Assembly (NCBI GenBank): GCA_964406605.1
Contig: CAYOSF010000010.1
Coordinates: 148,795 to 212,794, forward strand
Source of the DNA: CAYOSF01 sp964406605
Lineage (GTDB): Bacteria > Chloroflexota > Dehalococcoidia > DSTF01 > RBG-16-68-14
DNA: 64,000 nucleotides
Direction of reading: 5' to 3'
Below are positions 18,452 through 26,988 of the stretch, piece by piece. The notes below the pieces were generated by a model, which saw only the letters and a program-made list of their open reading frames with translations, was not told the origin of the DNA and made no database searches. Positions within the stretch are counted from its first letter, which is position 1. Each line of letters opens with the position of its first letter. A program made the translations under genes and the position numbers.

Positions 18452-18922
18452 GTGCACCCAATCTACCCAGTGGATGAGCAGGGGAACATCAAGATCCGTC
18501 CCATCGGGTACGTGCGTTCGCCGATCCAACACGAGCAGACGGGCGGCTTCCTCGAGGTGGAGAGCGAGATTGTGCTGGAGCCTCAGTTCGAACCACTGCT
18601 CCATGGGATCGAGGACTTCTCACACCTGAACGTTCTTTACTGGCTCGCCGGGATCCACGCGTGCACGCCCGAACGTCGGCCTCAGGGGCGGGACGACGTG
18701 CCTGTGCTCGGCATCCTGGCGACGCGGTGACCCGACCGCCCCAACCCGGTCGGGTTGAGCACGGTGCGACTGGCGTCCCGACGAGGCGCAACACTAGTTG
18801 TCAATGGTCTGGATGCTATCGACGGCAGTCCCGTTATTGACGTCAAGCCCTGGTATCCGCCCTACGACCGCCCCACGGAGGAACCCCAAGTTCCCGACTA
18901 CGTCTATCGGCTCGCGTACTGA
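18452..18922 (+). pseudogene. trmO: trmO (tRNA t6A37 N6-methyltransferase) with in-frame TGA
   Basis: The frame encodes the TrmO/UPF0066 beta-barrel methyltransferase, which uses S-adenosylmethionine to methylate t6A at position 37 of tRNA-Thr. The GTG start has an AGGAGG site. The N-terminus (IRPIGYVRSPI) and the C-terminal part (DVKPWYPPYDRP, ending YRLAY) are both intact in one frame of 157 codons, the normal family length. A TGA at codon 93 (18728-18730) falls in the conserved ATR-x-PDRPNPVG motif. A position usually held by a small residue is thus a stop. Either the gene is freshly inactivated, the read is in error, or the TGA is recoded. Confidence 0.85.
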
Positions 18923-19058
18923 GGAAGGGCAGGGCCGCGGGAAGCCGGCGGCACGCATGCCGTCGGGGCCGGCGCCGCCTTTCCGCCGAGCGAGCCTAGG
19001 GCAGCGCCCGTGGCCGGCGTCGGTGCGCGCAGATTGGGCTAGGCGGACGATTGAACTA

Positions 19059-19067
19059 TGCTATACT
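19059..19067 (+). promoter_or_regulatory. Extended -10 promoter (TGcTATACT)
   Basis: A near-consensus extended -10 sits 45 bp before the ATG at 19112. A good -35 is not obvious, as is common for extended -10 promoters. Confidence 0.45.
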
Positions 19068-19111
19068 ACCTATAGGCATTAGCCCACACTAATATCGAGG
19101 AGGAGGATGAC

Positions 19112-19441
19112 ATGGCAAGGATATTCGTCAGGCACCACGTGAGGGACTTCGCCACCTGGAAGCCGATCTTTGACGAGCATGAGCCGACCCGGAGAGCGTA
19201 CGGCATCACCGCTCATGAGCTCTACCAGGGGACGGACGATCCCAATGACATAACCCTCGTGTTTGAGACGGGGGACCTGGAGCGGGCCAAGGCGTTTGCC
19301 GCGTCCGAAGACCTGCGGTCCGCGATGGAGCGAGCCGGGGTGGATGGACCGCCGCAGGTCTGGTTCGTGGAGGACGTCGAGGAGAAGAAGTACTCGAAGT
19401 CCATGGCTGAGACGCCGGAGGGCGTCACTGCTTCGACCTAG
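19112..19441 (+). CDS. Small dimeric alpha/beta-barrel-like protein
   Basis: This 109-residue soluble protein begins MARIFVRHHVRDFATWKPIF. That is the pattern of dimeric alpha+beta barrel proteins of the DUF3764/cyclase/antibiotic-monooxygenase type, and LVFETGDLERAKAFAAS supports it. The ATG has a GAGGAGGAGG site. No catalytic residues can be assigned. It is monocistronic with its own promoter. Confidence 0.6.
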   Translation: MARIFVRHHVRDFATWKPIFDEHEPTRRAYGITAHELYQGTDDPNDITLVFETGDLERAKAFAASEDLRSAMERAGVDGPPQVWFVEDVEEKKYSKSMAETPEGVTAST

Positions 19442-19735
19442 GGCGCCGCTTGCCATAGCCATGGCCGCGGGCCGTGGAGCGGCAGAGCGCGGCCATGGCG
19501 CCGTGGTTTCCGGTGCCGTCGGGTGGAGGGGTACGGCGCTGTCAAGCTAGATCGTCGCTGGCGCCCGCGGCAAGCGACCGGGTGGATCGCCGTCGAGGGG
19601 AGAGCGCCGTTGAGGCGTCGACCGGGAAGCGGCGCGGAACATCCGAATGCCGCCGACGGCTCACGCCGTGCTGTAGAGGGTGGGGGCCCTTGGCTTGACG
19701 GCGCACACTCCGCCTAACAGATTGGGGACGGATTG
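19442..19735. other. Intergenic, no feature seen
   Basis: There is no convincing open frame, RNA gene or repeat in this stretch of nearly 300 bp. Confidence 0.35.
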
Positions 19736-20305
19736 ATGAACAGATTGGAAGGTATCGAAAATCGAGGCAGTTCAGTCGTAGGCGATCACGGCGGGTCGAC
19801 CAGCATCACCTCGCTGGCTGCTGACCTAGCTAGTCAAGATGGACGGGCGCGTGCGAATGCGCGGGGGTCTCTGGTCGCGATCGGTCGACCGGCCATCGCT
19901 CCCTTGACCGAAGCACTGGCAGACTCGAGGACACAGGTGAGGTGGGAGGCGGTCAAAATCCTAGGCGAGATGCTGGATCCGGCGGCAGCCCCAGCGCTGG
20001 TGGAAGCCCTGCGAGATGCCCAGTCCGGTGTCCGCTGGCTGGCCGCCGAGGGATTGATCGCCCTTGGGCCCAGCGGGTTGGAGCCGTTGCTGCAGGCGCT
20101 GGTCAAGCACTCTGATTCAGCATGGCTGCGGGAGGGTGCCCACCACGTGCTCCGCGACCTGGCCAGGGGCAACCTTGAGAAGGTCGTCAGACCGGTCTTG
20201 ACTGCGCTGGAGGACATCGAGCCGTCGCTGGAGGTGCCGTGGGCGGCAGAAGCCGCGCTGGATGCGATGGCAAAGGTCAGTCTGCGCGGCCGCGGGACAC
20301 GATAG
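19736..20305 (+). CDS. HEAT-repeat protein
   Basis: This is a 189-residue protein built of about four PBS-lyase-type HEAT repeats (for example IAPLTEALADSRTQVRWEAV and SGVRWLAAEGLIALG). Such repeats are scaffolds for protein contacts, and no enzyme motif is present. The ATG at 19736 is preferred over the TTG just before it. It is convergent with the GNAT gene, 32 bp away. Confidence 0.8.
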   Translation: MNRLEGIENRGSSVVGDHGGSTSITSLAADLASQDGRARANARGSLVAIGRPAIAPLTEALADSRTQVRWEAVKILGEMLDPAAAPALVEALRDAQSGVRWLAAEGLIALGPSGLEPLLQALVKHSDSAWLREGAHHVLRDLARGNLEKVVRPVLTALEDIEPSLEVPWAAEAALDAMAKVSLRGRGTR

Positions 20306-20337
20306 GCACCCAGGGCCTGGACGGCGCCCTCGGGTCC

Positions 20338-21009
20338 TCAGCCGTAGACGCTCCAGTTGGACGCGTAGGCGTGCAGTCGAAGCTTGCGGGCCACCGCGAG
20401 CGACGCGCCGTTGTCCCAGGACGTGCTGTAGAGTGGGGTGCGGCCGGTCGCCCGGACCGCGAGCGCCCAGGCGGCGGTGACGCGCGGGGCAAGGCCGCGG
20501 CCGCGGAAGGGCTCCGCGGTCTCCAGACCGGCCTCGGCGGCCTCCCCGGAGCGGCGGGCGCAGAAGCACACGCTTGCAGCGTGACCGTCCTCGAGCACTG
20601 CGACCACCGGCGAGCAGCCGGGTATCTCCTCCTCGGTCCAGCCTCGGAAGTAGCGCTCGAGCGCCCGCATGTCGTCGACGAGGACGACCCGGCCGGGGTC
20701 CGGCAGGGCGTCGGGAAACGAAAAGGCGGGGCCCGACGAGACGCGGCCGCCGAGCAGCGACTCATAGCGTTCGGCGTGCACCGGCTGCTCGCGCAGGTCA
20801 GCCGCGGGCCGTTCGCTGCGGGCGAGAGCATTGATCTCCGCCGCGATTCCGTCGGGCACGTCGGCGCGGACGGCCCAGACGCAGGCCGCGACGCTGCGTA
20901 CGAGGCAGAAGAGCGGTGGCGAGTTCGGGCCGGGCTCTCGGGTCGCTGCGATGCGACCGCGCTCGTCGAGGGCGTACAGGGTGCGCAGATGGAGGTCGGG
21001 TGTCGTCAT
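20338..21009 (-). CDS. GNAT family N-acetyltransferase
   Basis: This is a 223-residue GNAT enzyme. The acetyl-CoA pyrophosphate loop appears as FRGRGLAPRVTAAW, and the C-terminal TSWDNGASLAVARKLRL region is typical of the family. The frame is open further upstream, but the ATG at 21007-21009 begins the conserved part. The acceptor is unknown. Confidence 0.78.
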   Translation of the reverse strand: MTTPDLHLRTLYALDERGRIAATREPGPNSPPLFCLVRSVAACVWAVRADVPDGIAAEINALARSERPAADLREQPVHAERYESLLGGRVSSGPAFSFPDALPDPGRVVLVDDMRALERYFRGWTEEEIPGCSPVVAVLEDGHAASVCFCARRSGEAAEAGLETAEPFRGRGLAPRVTAAWALAVRATGRTPLYSTSWDNGASLAVARKLRLHAYASNWSVYG

Positions 21010-21233
21010 CTGGTTGATGATAGGCTCGGTCTGCGTGAGCGTGCTAGCACGGGGGCTTCGCACCGCCAGCGCCGAACGTTCCACTGACTCGTGCGATCGG
21101 ATCTCAAACAGCCGCTCCGAGTGTCCGTCGATCGACTTGACTCCCACCGCCGGCGCTGGCGATCATGCATCACCAGGGCCGTATGGTCCTGGCGTTGTTC
21201 GAAGCCTCGCACAAGGAAACGCAGTCTTTTCCG

Positions 21234-22457
21234 ATGACCGACCTGTCGAGAGACGAAGCGCGGAGGATCGCGGTGGCGGCGCAAGGCTTTGCCGATCCAA
21301 GACCGGCTGGACGGGTAGATATCCGGCACCTCCGGCGGATTCTTCGGCGTGTCGGGCTGCTGCAGATCGACTCGGTGAATGTGCTGGTGCGGTCGCACTA
21401 CTTGCCGCTCTTCTCACGGCTCGGTCCCTACCCTGTGTCCCTGCTCGACGACGCCGTTTACCGGCGCCGGGAGTTGTTCGAGACGTGGGCCCATGTGGCT
21501 TCGCTCGTGCCCGTCGAGGTCTACCCGCTGCTGCGATATCGAATGGACGGCGGGGTGCCGTGGAAGCGCCTGGGGCGGTGGGTGCAGGGGAACGGACGCT
21601 ACATCGACGCGGTCCTTGACGAGGTACGGCGCAAGGGCCCGCTCTCACCCGCCGAGCTGGAAGATCCAGGCGGTCGTGCAGGTCCGTGGTGGGGCTGGTC
21701 CAAGGGCAAGAACGCGATGGAGTGGCACTTTCGGAAGGGGCGCGTGATGGTGCACGACAGACGCAACTTCGAGCGCGTCTACGACCTGACAGAGCGCATC
21801 CTGCCTCGGCGCGTGCTCGTCGGCGACGCGCTCGACGAGGCCAAGGCACAGCGCGCGCTCCTGCTGCTGGCGGCGCGGTCGTGCGGCGTCGGTATCGCGC
21901 GTGACCTCGCCGACTACTACCGTTTGCCGCTTCCACGCGCTCGCGAGCTGCTCCGCGAGCTGGCGAGCGCGGGAACGCTGCGCGAAGTGCGCGTCGAAGG
22001 CTGGCGGGAGCCGGCCTACATGCTCCCAGACGCCCGGCTGCCGCGTTCGGTCGCTGCGCACGCTCTGCTCTCGCCATTCGACTCCCTCATCTGGGAGCGC
22101 AGTCGCACCGAGCGGCTCTTCGCTTTCCACTACCGGATTGAGGTCTATCTACCGGAGAGGAAACGCCAGTACGGCTACTACGTGCTCCCCTACCTACTCG
22201 GAGATCGGTTGGCAGCGCGCGTCGATCTCAAGGCCGACCGTGCGAGGAGTCTCCTGCTCGTGAAAGGAGCGTTCGTCGAACGCGAAGAAGACCCGCCCGT
22301 CGTCGCCCGAGAACTCGCTACCGAGCTTCGGCTGATGGCAGAATGGCTCCGGCTCGAAGACGTGAGCGCGGCGCGACGAGGCAATCTGTCGGTGCAGCTT
22401 CGGGAGGCGCTGAGAAGGCCGAAAAGGCGCCGCCCGATGTCGCGCGAGAGCGGGTGA
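21234..22457 (+). CDS. YcaQ/AlkX-type winged-helix DNA glycosylase
   Basis: This 407-residue protein of the HTH_42 family includes E. coli YcaQ, a glycosylase that unhooks interstrand crosslinks. The catalytic Q-x-D motif is present as LLQIDSVNVL, followed by RSHYLPLFSRLGPY. The central FETWAHVASLVP and the late LLSPFDSLIWERSRTERLF with YYVLPYL segments are family landmarks. The ATG at 21234 starts the conserved N-terminus. It is a single gene, so repair is likely constitutive. Confidence 0.87.
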   Translation: MTDLSRDEARRIAVAAQGFADPRPAGRVDIRHLRRILRRVGLLQIDSVNVLVRSHYLPLFSRLGPYPVSLLDDAVYRRRELFETWAHVASLVPVEVYPLLRYRMDGGVPWKRLGRWVQGNGRYIDAVLDEVRRKGPLSPAELEDPGGRAGPWWGWSKGKNAMEWHFRKGRVMVHDRRNFERVYDLTERILPRRVLVGDALDEAKAQRALLLLAARSCGVGIARDLADYYRLPLPRARELLRELASAGTLREVRVEGWREPAYMLPDARLPRSVAAHALLSPFDSLIWERSRTERLFAFHYRIEVYLPERKRQYGYYVLPYLLGDRLAARVDLKADRARSLLLVKGAFVEREEDPPVVARELATELRLMAEWLRLEDVSAARRGNLSVQLREALRRPKRRRPMSRESG

Positions 22458-22513
22458 CGCGTTCGCATGGCCGACCGGCTCGCCGATAGCGACCCGCGCC
22501 CGGTCAAGCCCAC

Positions 22514-22531
22514 GTCGCACAATCGCACTTG
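22514..22531 (+). repeat. Conserved 18-mer, copy 1 (one mismatch)
   Basis: GTCGCACAATCGCACTTG differs at one base from the identical 18-mers at 28638 and 34371. It lies between two genes. The function is unknown. Confidence 0.6.
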
Positions 22532-22703
22532 GCCGGCAACTCGCGCGATGCGCCCGCAGGGTCATCGCCGCATGAGCGATGTGCCGCGGTGGTTCGCCGT
22601 ATCCGCGGCCGGCCGGCGGAAGCCGGCGGCCCGGTTGCACGCCGACGCGCGCCGTGCTAGCTTGCGGCCACGAAGGCACGAGAGCAGCGAAAGCGGAGGC
22701 TGC

Positions 22704-24098
22704 ATGCTCACGCGACTTACCCCTCCAGGACTTGGTGTTCTTCTCGCAGCGCTCGTCGTGGGGACAGCCCTGCTGTGGCCGGCCGCCGATTCGGGCTGGG
22801 CGTCGGGCCCAATCGTGTCGGTGACGGCCGGAGGCGAGCATACGTGCGCTCTGACTTTGGCGGGTCGGGTGAAGTGCTGGGGTGACAACTTCCGCGGCCA
22901 ATTGGGGGACGGGACGTCCACTGACCGCAGCGTGCCCGTGGATGTGGTGGGTCTTGGAAGCGGGGTTGCTGGCGTCACTGCGGGGCAGCAACACACCTGC
23001 GCCTGGATGCCGTCGGGCACGGCGGGGTGTTGGGGATCGAACACCTACGGCCAGTTGGGAGATGGGTCAGGTGCGCCCCAGCAGTTCACGCCGTCGACCG
23101 TGGTGGGTCTGACAAACGCGGCGGCATTGAGCGCGGGGTCTGACCACACCTGCGCTCTGACGAACGCCGGAGGCGTGAAGTGCTGGGGGCGGAACGATTT
23201 CGGTCAAGTGGGCGATGGAACCACGACGCATCGTCCCACGCCCGTAGGCGTGACCGGGCTGGGCAGCGGCGTCGCCGCTGTCGCGGCCGGCGGCAACCAT
23301 ACGTGCGCCCTGACGACGGCGGGGGGCGTCAAGTGCTGGGGTCGCAACAACCAGGGCCAGCTCGGAGACGGTACGACGATTGACCGAACGACGCCGGTCA
23401 ACGTGGTTGGGTTGACGAGTGGCGTCGCCGCCATCGCTCCCGGGTTTCTCCATACCTGTGCGCTCACGACGGGCGGTGACGTGAAGTGCTGGGGGCGGAA
23501 CGACCACGGCCAGCTCGGGGACGGCACCGGGACCCCCCGACCGACACCGGTCAGCGTGCTTGGCCTGCCGGCGGGCACGACTGCCGTGGCCTCCGGCGGC
23601 AGCCACACGTGCGCCGTCACCGCCGGCAGCCGCGTTCGATGCTGGGGTTGGAACGGGTTCGGGCAGCTTGGGGACGGCACGACGGTGAGCCAGAACAGAG
23701 CGGTAGGCGTGTGCGCCGACGCGACGTGCGCCGGCCCCCTAGAGGACGTAGCCAGCGTCGATGCCGGTTACACGCACACTTGTGCCGTGACCATGGAGAC
23801 CGGGACCAGATGCTGGGGGAGCAACGGCAACGGCCAGCTGGGGGACAGCACCACGATCGATCGGCGCGCACCGGTGCACGTCCTACTCGCCAAGGCTGTG
23901 CGTATTGGGGACGTGAACTGTGATGGAGCCATCAATAGCGTGGACGCGGCACTCGTCCTGCAGTTGGTGGCCGGCCTCGTCCCATCCCTGCCCTGCCAGA
24001 TTGCCGGGGATGCCGACCTGGACGATTCCGTCAACTCAATCGACGCGGCGCTCATCCTGCAGTTCACCGCGGGCCTCATCGGTCACCTGCCGCCGTAG
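22704..24098 (+). CDS. Secreted RCC1-repeat protein with C-terminal dockerin-like doublet
   Basis: This is a 464-residue exported protein. The ATG follows AGCGGAGG, and a signal peptide ends near ADSGWASG. About seven RCC1 blades follow, each with a variant of HTCALTxxGxVKCWG and GQLGDGT, predicting a disulfide-rich seven-bladed propeller. The C-terminus carries two calcium-loop repeats (GDVNCDGAINSVDAAL and GDADLDDSVNSIDAAL), a dockerin type I-like pair ending GHLPP. No cohesin is seen in the window. It is paralogous to the gene at 26989-28353. A surface-binding role is likely. Confidence 0.88.
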   Translation: MLTRLTPPGLGVLLAALVVGTALLWPAADSGWASGPIVSVTAGGEHTCALTLAGRVKCWGDNFRGQLGDGTSTDRSVPVDVVGLGSGVAGVTAGQQHTCAWMPSGTAGCWGSNTYGQLGDGSGAPQQFTPSTVVGLTNAAALSAGSDHTCALTNAGGVKCWGRNDFGQVGDGTTTHRPTPVGVTGLGSGVAAVAAGGNHTCALTTAGGVKCWGRNNQGQLGDGTTIDRTTPVNVVGLTSGVAAIAPGFLHTCALTTGGDVKCWGRNDHGQLGDGTGTPRPTPVSVLGLPAGTTAVASGGSHTCAVTAGSRVRCWGWNGFGQLGDGTTVSQNRAVGVCADATCAGPLEDVASVDAGYTHTCAVTMETGTRCWGSNGNGQLGDSTTIDRRAPVHVLLAKAVRIGDVNCDGAINSVDAALVLQLVAGLVPSLPCQIAGDADLDDSVNSIDAALILQFTAGLIGHLPP

Positions 24099-24279
24099 CG
24101 GGCGAAAGCCGACCGCCAAGATCGCACGATCGCACGTGCCCGCGGGTGCCTGAGGACTGGCTTCTGGCCCAGCGTCTCGTTCGCGAGCAGCGGGCCGGCA
24201 ATACCAGCCCCTGGCGCCGCGCGTCGTCCTCCTTCGCCTTTAGCCTGTAGGGCCCGATCAGGTACGCTGTGCCAACGTG

Positions 24280-25326
24280 ATGTCTGCTCTCCTGCGGGTG
24301 CTAGTCGTTGCCTCACTTGTAGCCGTCGGAGCAGCCTGCGGTCGAACGGATTCTGTGGACGGGCCTGCAGAGACGGAATCTGAGATTGGCCCCGCACCGG
24401 CGCTGTCGGACGTCCAATTCTGGGCGTATCAGATCCAAGGCCTTGATCGAGGGGACGCCATCGCCGACCTCGCGAACTCTCACTACGACCTGATCGTTGT
24501 CGAGCCCACCCGAACGGTCGCCGGCAACGAGGGGTTCGACACGGCGAGCGCCGTCGCGCGCATCAAAGCGAGCGCCAACAGTTCCGGCGACGGGCGGAAG
24601 ATCGTGCTGGCGTACATCGACATCGGAGAAGCTGAGGACTACCGGACGTACTGGGACGACGCTTGGAGCGCGCCTTCAGGAGATGGGCGTGGAAACCCCG
24701 ACTTCCTCGTCGCGCCTGATCCCGACGGCTGGTCCGGCGACTATCCGGTTGCGTTCTGGGACGGCCGGTGGAAGGACATTGTCATCTACGACGACGACAG
24801 CCTGATCGACGCGGCGATAGCCGACGGCTTCGATGGCATCTATCTTGACTGGGTAGAGGCATATGATGACGTGAGCGTGATCGATGCGGCGGAGGAAGAC
24901 GGCGTAGACGCGGCAACGGAGATGGTCGCGTTCATCCGAGAGATGCGTGAGTTCGCGGAGGAGAGGCACCCTGGATTCCTGATCGTGGCCCAGAACGGGG
25001 CGGATCTGCTCGATGGTCACCCGGAGTACCTCGATCTCATCGACGGTCTGGCGCAGGAAGACCTCTCGTTTCTTGGAGACGCGGACACCGGCTGGGATGG
25101 CCCGGACTCCGGAGACATCCCGCAGGACGAGGGGTACCACAACTACCTCCTTGGCGTGCTCGAGCGCTACGCTGCCGAAGGCATCCCGACCTTCTGCGTT
25201 CAGTACGCCAGAGAGCCGGAGAACGTCGAGCGGGCGCTGGAGGATGCCGACGATGTCGGGTGCGTTCCGTACGTTACGCTGACGCCCTTGGATCGCCTCA
25301 CCGATACCCCACCACCCGGATATTGA
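24280..25326 (+). CDS. GH114-type (TM1410 superfamily) lipoprotein
   Basis: This is a 348-residue lipoprotein with lipobox VGAAC. The body is a TIM-barrel of the GH114/endo-alpha-1,4-polygalactosaminidase type: FWAYQIQGLD at the start, VLAYIDIGEAEDYRTYW, then DGIYLDWVEAYDD carrying acidic active-site candidates. GH114 enzymes cleave galactosamine-rich exopolysaccharides, so a biofilm or cell-wall polymer is a plausible substrate. The start could be the GTG three bases earlier. Confidence 0.83.
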   Translation: MSALLRVLVVASLVAVGAACGRTDSVDGPAETESEIGPAPALSDVQFWAYQIQGLDRGDAIADLANSHYDLIVVEPTRTVAGNEGFDTASAVARIKASANSSGDGRKIVLAYIDIGEAEDYRTYWDDAWSAPSGDGRGNPDFLVAPDPDGWSGDYPVAFWDGRWKDIVIYDDDSLIDAAIADGFDGIYLDWVEAYDDVSVIDAAEEDGVDAATEMVAFIREMREFAEERHPGFLIVAQNGADLLDGHPEYLDLIDGLAQEDLSFLGDADTGWDGPDSGDIPQDEGYHNYLLGVLERYAAEGIPTFCVQYAREPENVERALEDADDVGCVPYVTLTPLDRLTDTPPPGY

Positions 25327-25539
25327 GGCTGATAACGGGCCGCTCCATCGTCTCTGTCGACGTCGAGGACGACGGACCTGACGACGACCCCAACGGTGGC
25401 CGCGTATGAGCCAACAGCGGCGGTGGCTCTGGCGTGCCGGCAGTCCGTCCAGTCCGTCGCCTCGTGACACCGGCCGGCGCCCAGGCGGGCTGATCTGCTC
25501 CGTGGCGCCTTGGCGCTCCAGCGGACTGGCTAGGCCCCG

Positions 25540-26784
25540 CTACTCGACGTTCAAGAACACCGGATTGGACCAGGCGAAGCGGTCGGGACCGTCGGGCAGG
25601 TCCCGAGACGCAACCTCAACCCGGTAGTACCCGGATTCAGTCACACCGCTGTCGGCCAACGTGTCCTCGTATGCCGGCTCCATAGGGCTGATCGTCCGCC
25701 AGACCTCGCCGTTCTTGATGATGTCTATCTTGACCAGCACGGCGGTGGGGCTCTCGGAGTTGGCGTGGAGCTTCAGATTGGCTCGCCCGCCGGCGGCGGG
25801 GACACGGACGGTGCCTCCCATCAGCTCCCCGTTGACCTCGAGAGCGAGGGACGGTCCGGTAGTGGCGAAGCCGCGGCCTGCCTTGATCGCCTCGTAGACC
25901 TCTTCCGTGGTCAGGGCCCGTACGTAGATGCCGTTCTTGGCCACGCCGACGTTCGAGTCGGGGTCGCCGGTGTTGTGGGCGTCACTGTTGGCGACACCGA
26001 AGATGGGCCTATCGGCCCTGCCGTCAACGTAGGCCATGAGAAGCTGGTCCCACGAATTCAGAGGTGCCTCGGGCGCGCCGAGCCACTGTCCGACGCCCGT
26101 CAGCAGCTTGGTGGCGGAGTGGACGCCAACCCTAAGGGGAACCGATTGGCCCCCAAGGAGCGCGGGCGTGTTCAGGTCTCTCTCGCCGTAGAGACCGAGG
26201 TCGCTCAGCGTCTTCGCCAACGCCAGCGCCTCTTCGTCCACATACCCCAGCAGCCTCGCATAGCTGAAGAGGTCATCGATGTGGCTCTGGTTGTAGAGCT
26301 CAATGCAGTCCACGCCGTATTCGAGCCGCGTAGTACCCGACGTGTGGCAATGGACAGCAATGCCGCCGTTGGCGTGAATGTGGGCGGCCCACTTTGCCAG
26401 CGTCTCCGCATCCGTCGGGCCGGTGCCGGCCGGGTTGGGCGGATCCGGCCACGCCTCCTCGGGACAGACCTCGCTCGCCGCATCTCCGACAAAGGGGCTC
26501 TCGACGTTGAACCCGAGCATGTGTGATCGGTTGAATATGCTTTCGCTGCCTGTGATCTCGACACCGAGAAGGGCAAGGAAGGTGCCGGGATCCGACGCCG
26601 CAGCGGTTTCGGCGGCCAGCGCCTCCCATTTGGCCCTCGTTAGGTGTTCTCTGCAGTGGTCGGTAATGATGACGACGCTGAGGCCGCGACGAAGCGCCGC
26701 CGCCTTGACGTCTTCCACTGACCCCGTACCATCGGAGTGAGTCGTGTGTATATGACCATCGTAGTAGACCAACGAATACGGCAC
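25540..26784 (-). CDS. PHP-domain metal-dependent hydrolase (CehA/McbA family)
   Basis: This is a 414-residue protein. The N-terminal DGHIHTTHSDG and ITDH motifs, the central VHCHTSG and the late ANSDAHNT form the histidine-rich metal site of PHP phosphoesterases. The CehA/McbA-type members include carbaryl hydrolase-like enzymes. The C-terminal about 100 residues look like an immunoglobulin-like beta domain. It starts at a GTG with AGGT upstream. No signal peptide is visible. The substrate is unknown. Confidence 0.82.
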   Translation of the reverse strand: MPYSLVYYDGHIHTTHSDGTGSVEDVKAAALRRGLSVVIITDHCREHLTRAKWEALAAETAAASDPGTFLALLGVEITGSESIFNRSHMLGFNVESPFVGDAASEVCPEEAWPDPPNPAGTGPTDAETLAKWAAHIHANGGIAVHCHTSGTTRLEYGVDCIELYNQSHIDDLFSYARLLGYVDEEALALAKTLSDLGLYGERDLNTPALLGGQSVPLRVGVHSATKLLTGVGQWLGAPEAPLNSWDQLLMAYVDGRADRPIFGVANSDAHNTGDPDSNVGVAKNGIYVRALTTEEVYEAIKAGRGFATTGPSLALEVNGELMGGTVRVPAAGGRANLKLHANSESPTAVLVKIDIIKNGEVWRTISPMEPAYEDTLADSGVTESGYYRVEVASRDLPDGPDRFAWSNPVFLNVE

Positions 26785-26988
26785 GGAAACAAGACCTCGG
26801 TATCAGTCTCGCGCGGGCCCCTCGTTTGCGCGGGACGCTCATACACAATGGAATACGCTGTTGCCCGCTCAGGCAAGTCCTGCCGGCAGGCAGGCTGAAA
26901 TCCTGGCCCGGAGCGCGGCCCAGCCGGCACCCCGGCGCGGGGCGGTCACGCCCGCGTCCTGAGGTCAGACTATCTGCAGATGGCGCGC

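Noticed and set aside
18728..18754. Selenocysteine insertion at the trmO TGA
   Set aside because: The hairpin begins directly after the TGA and its loop is only about 7 nt away, closer than the usual bacterial SECIS spacing. The pairing is forced by conserved codons, and selenocysteine genes cannot be checked here.
25327..25420. Acidic peptide tail (SVDVEDDGPDDDPNGGRV) after the GH114 gene
   Set aside because: It could be a remnant of another gene, but it is too short and low in complexity to assign.
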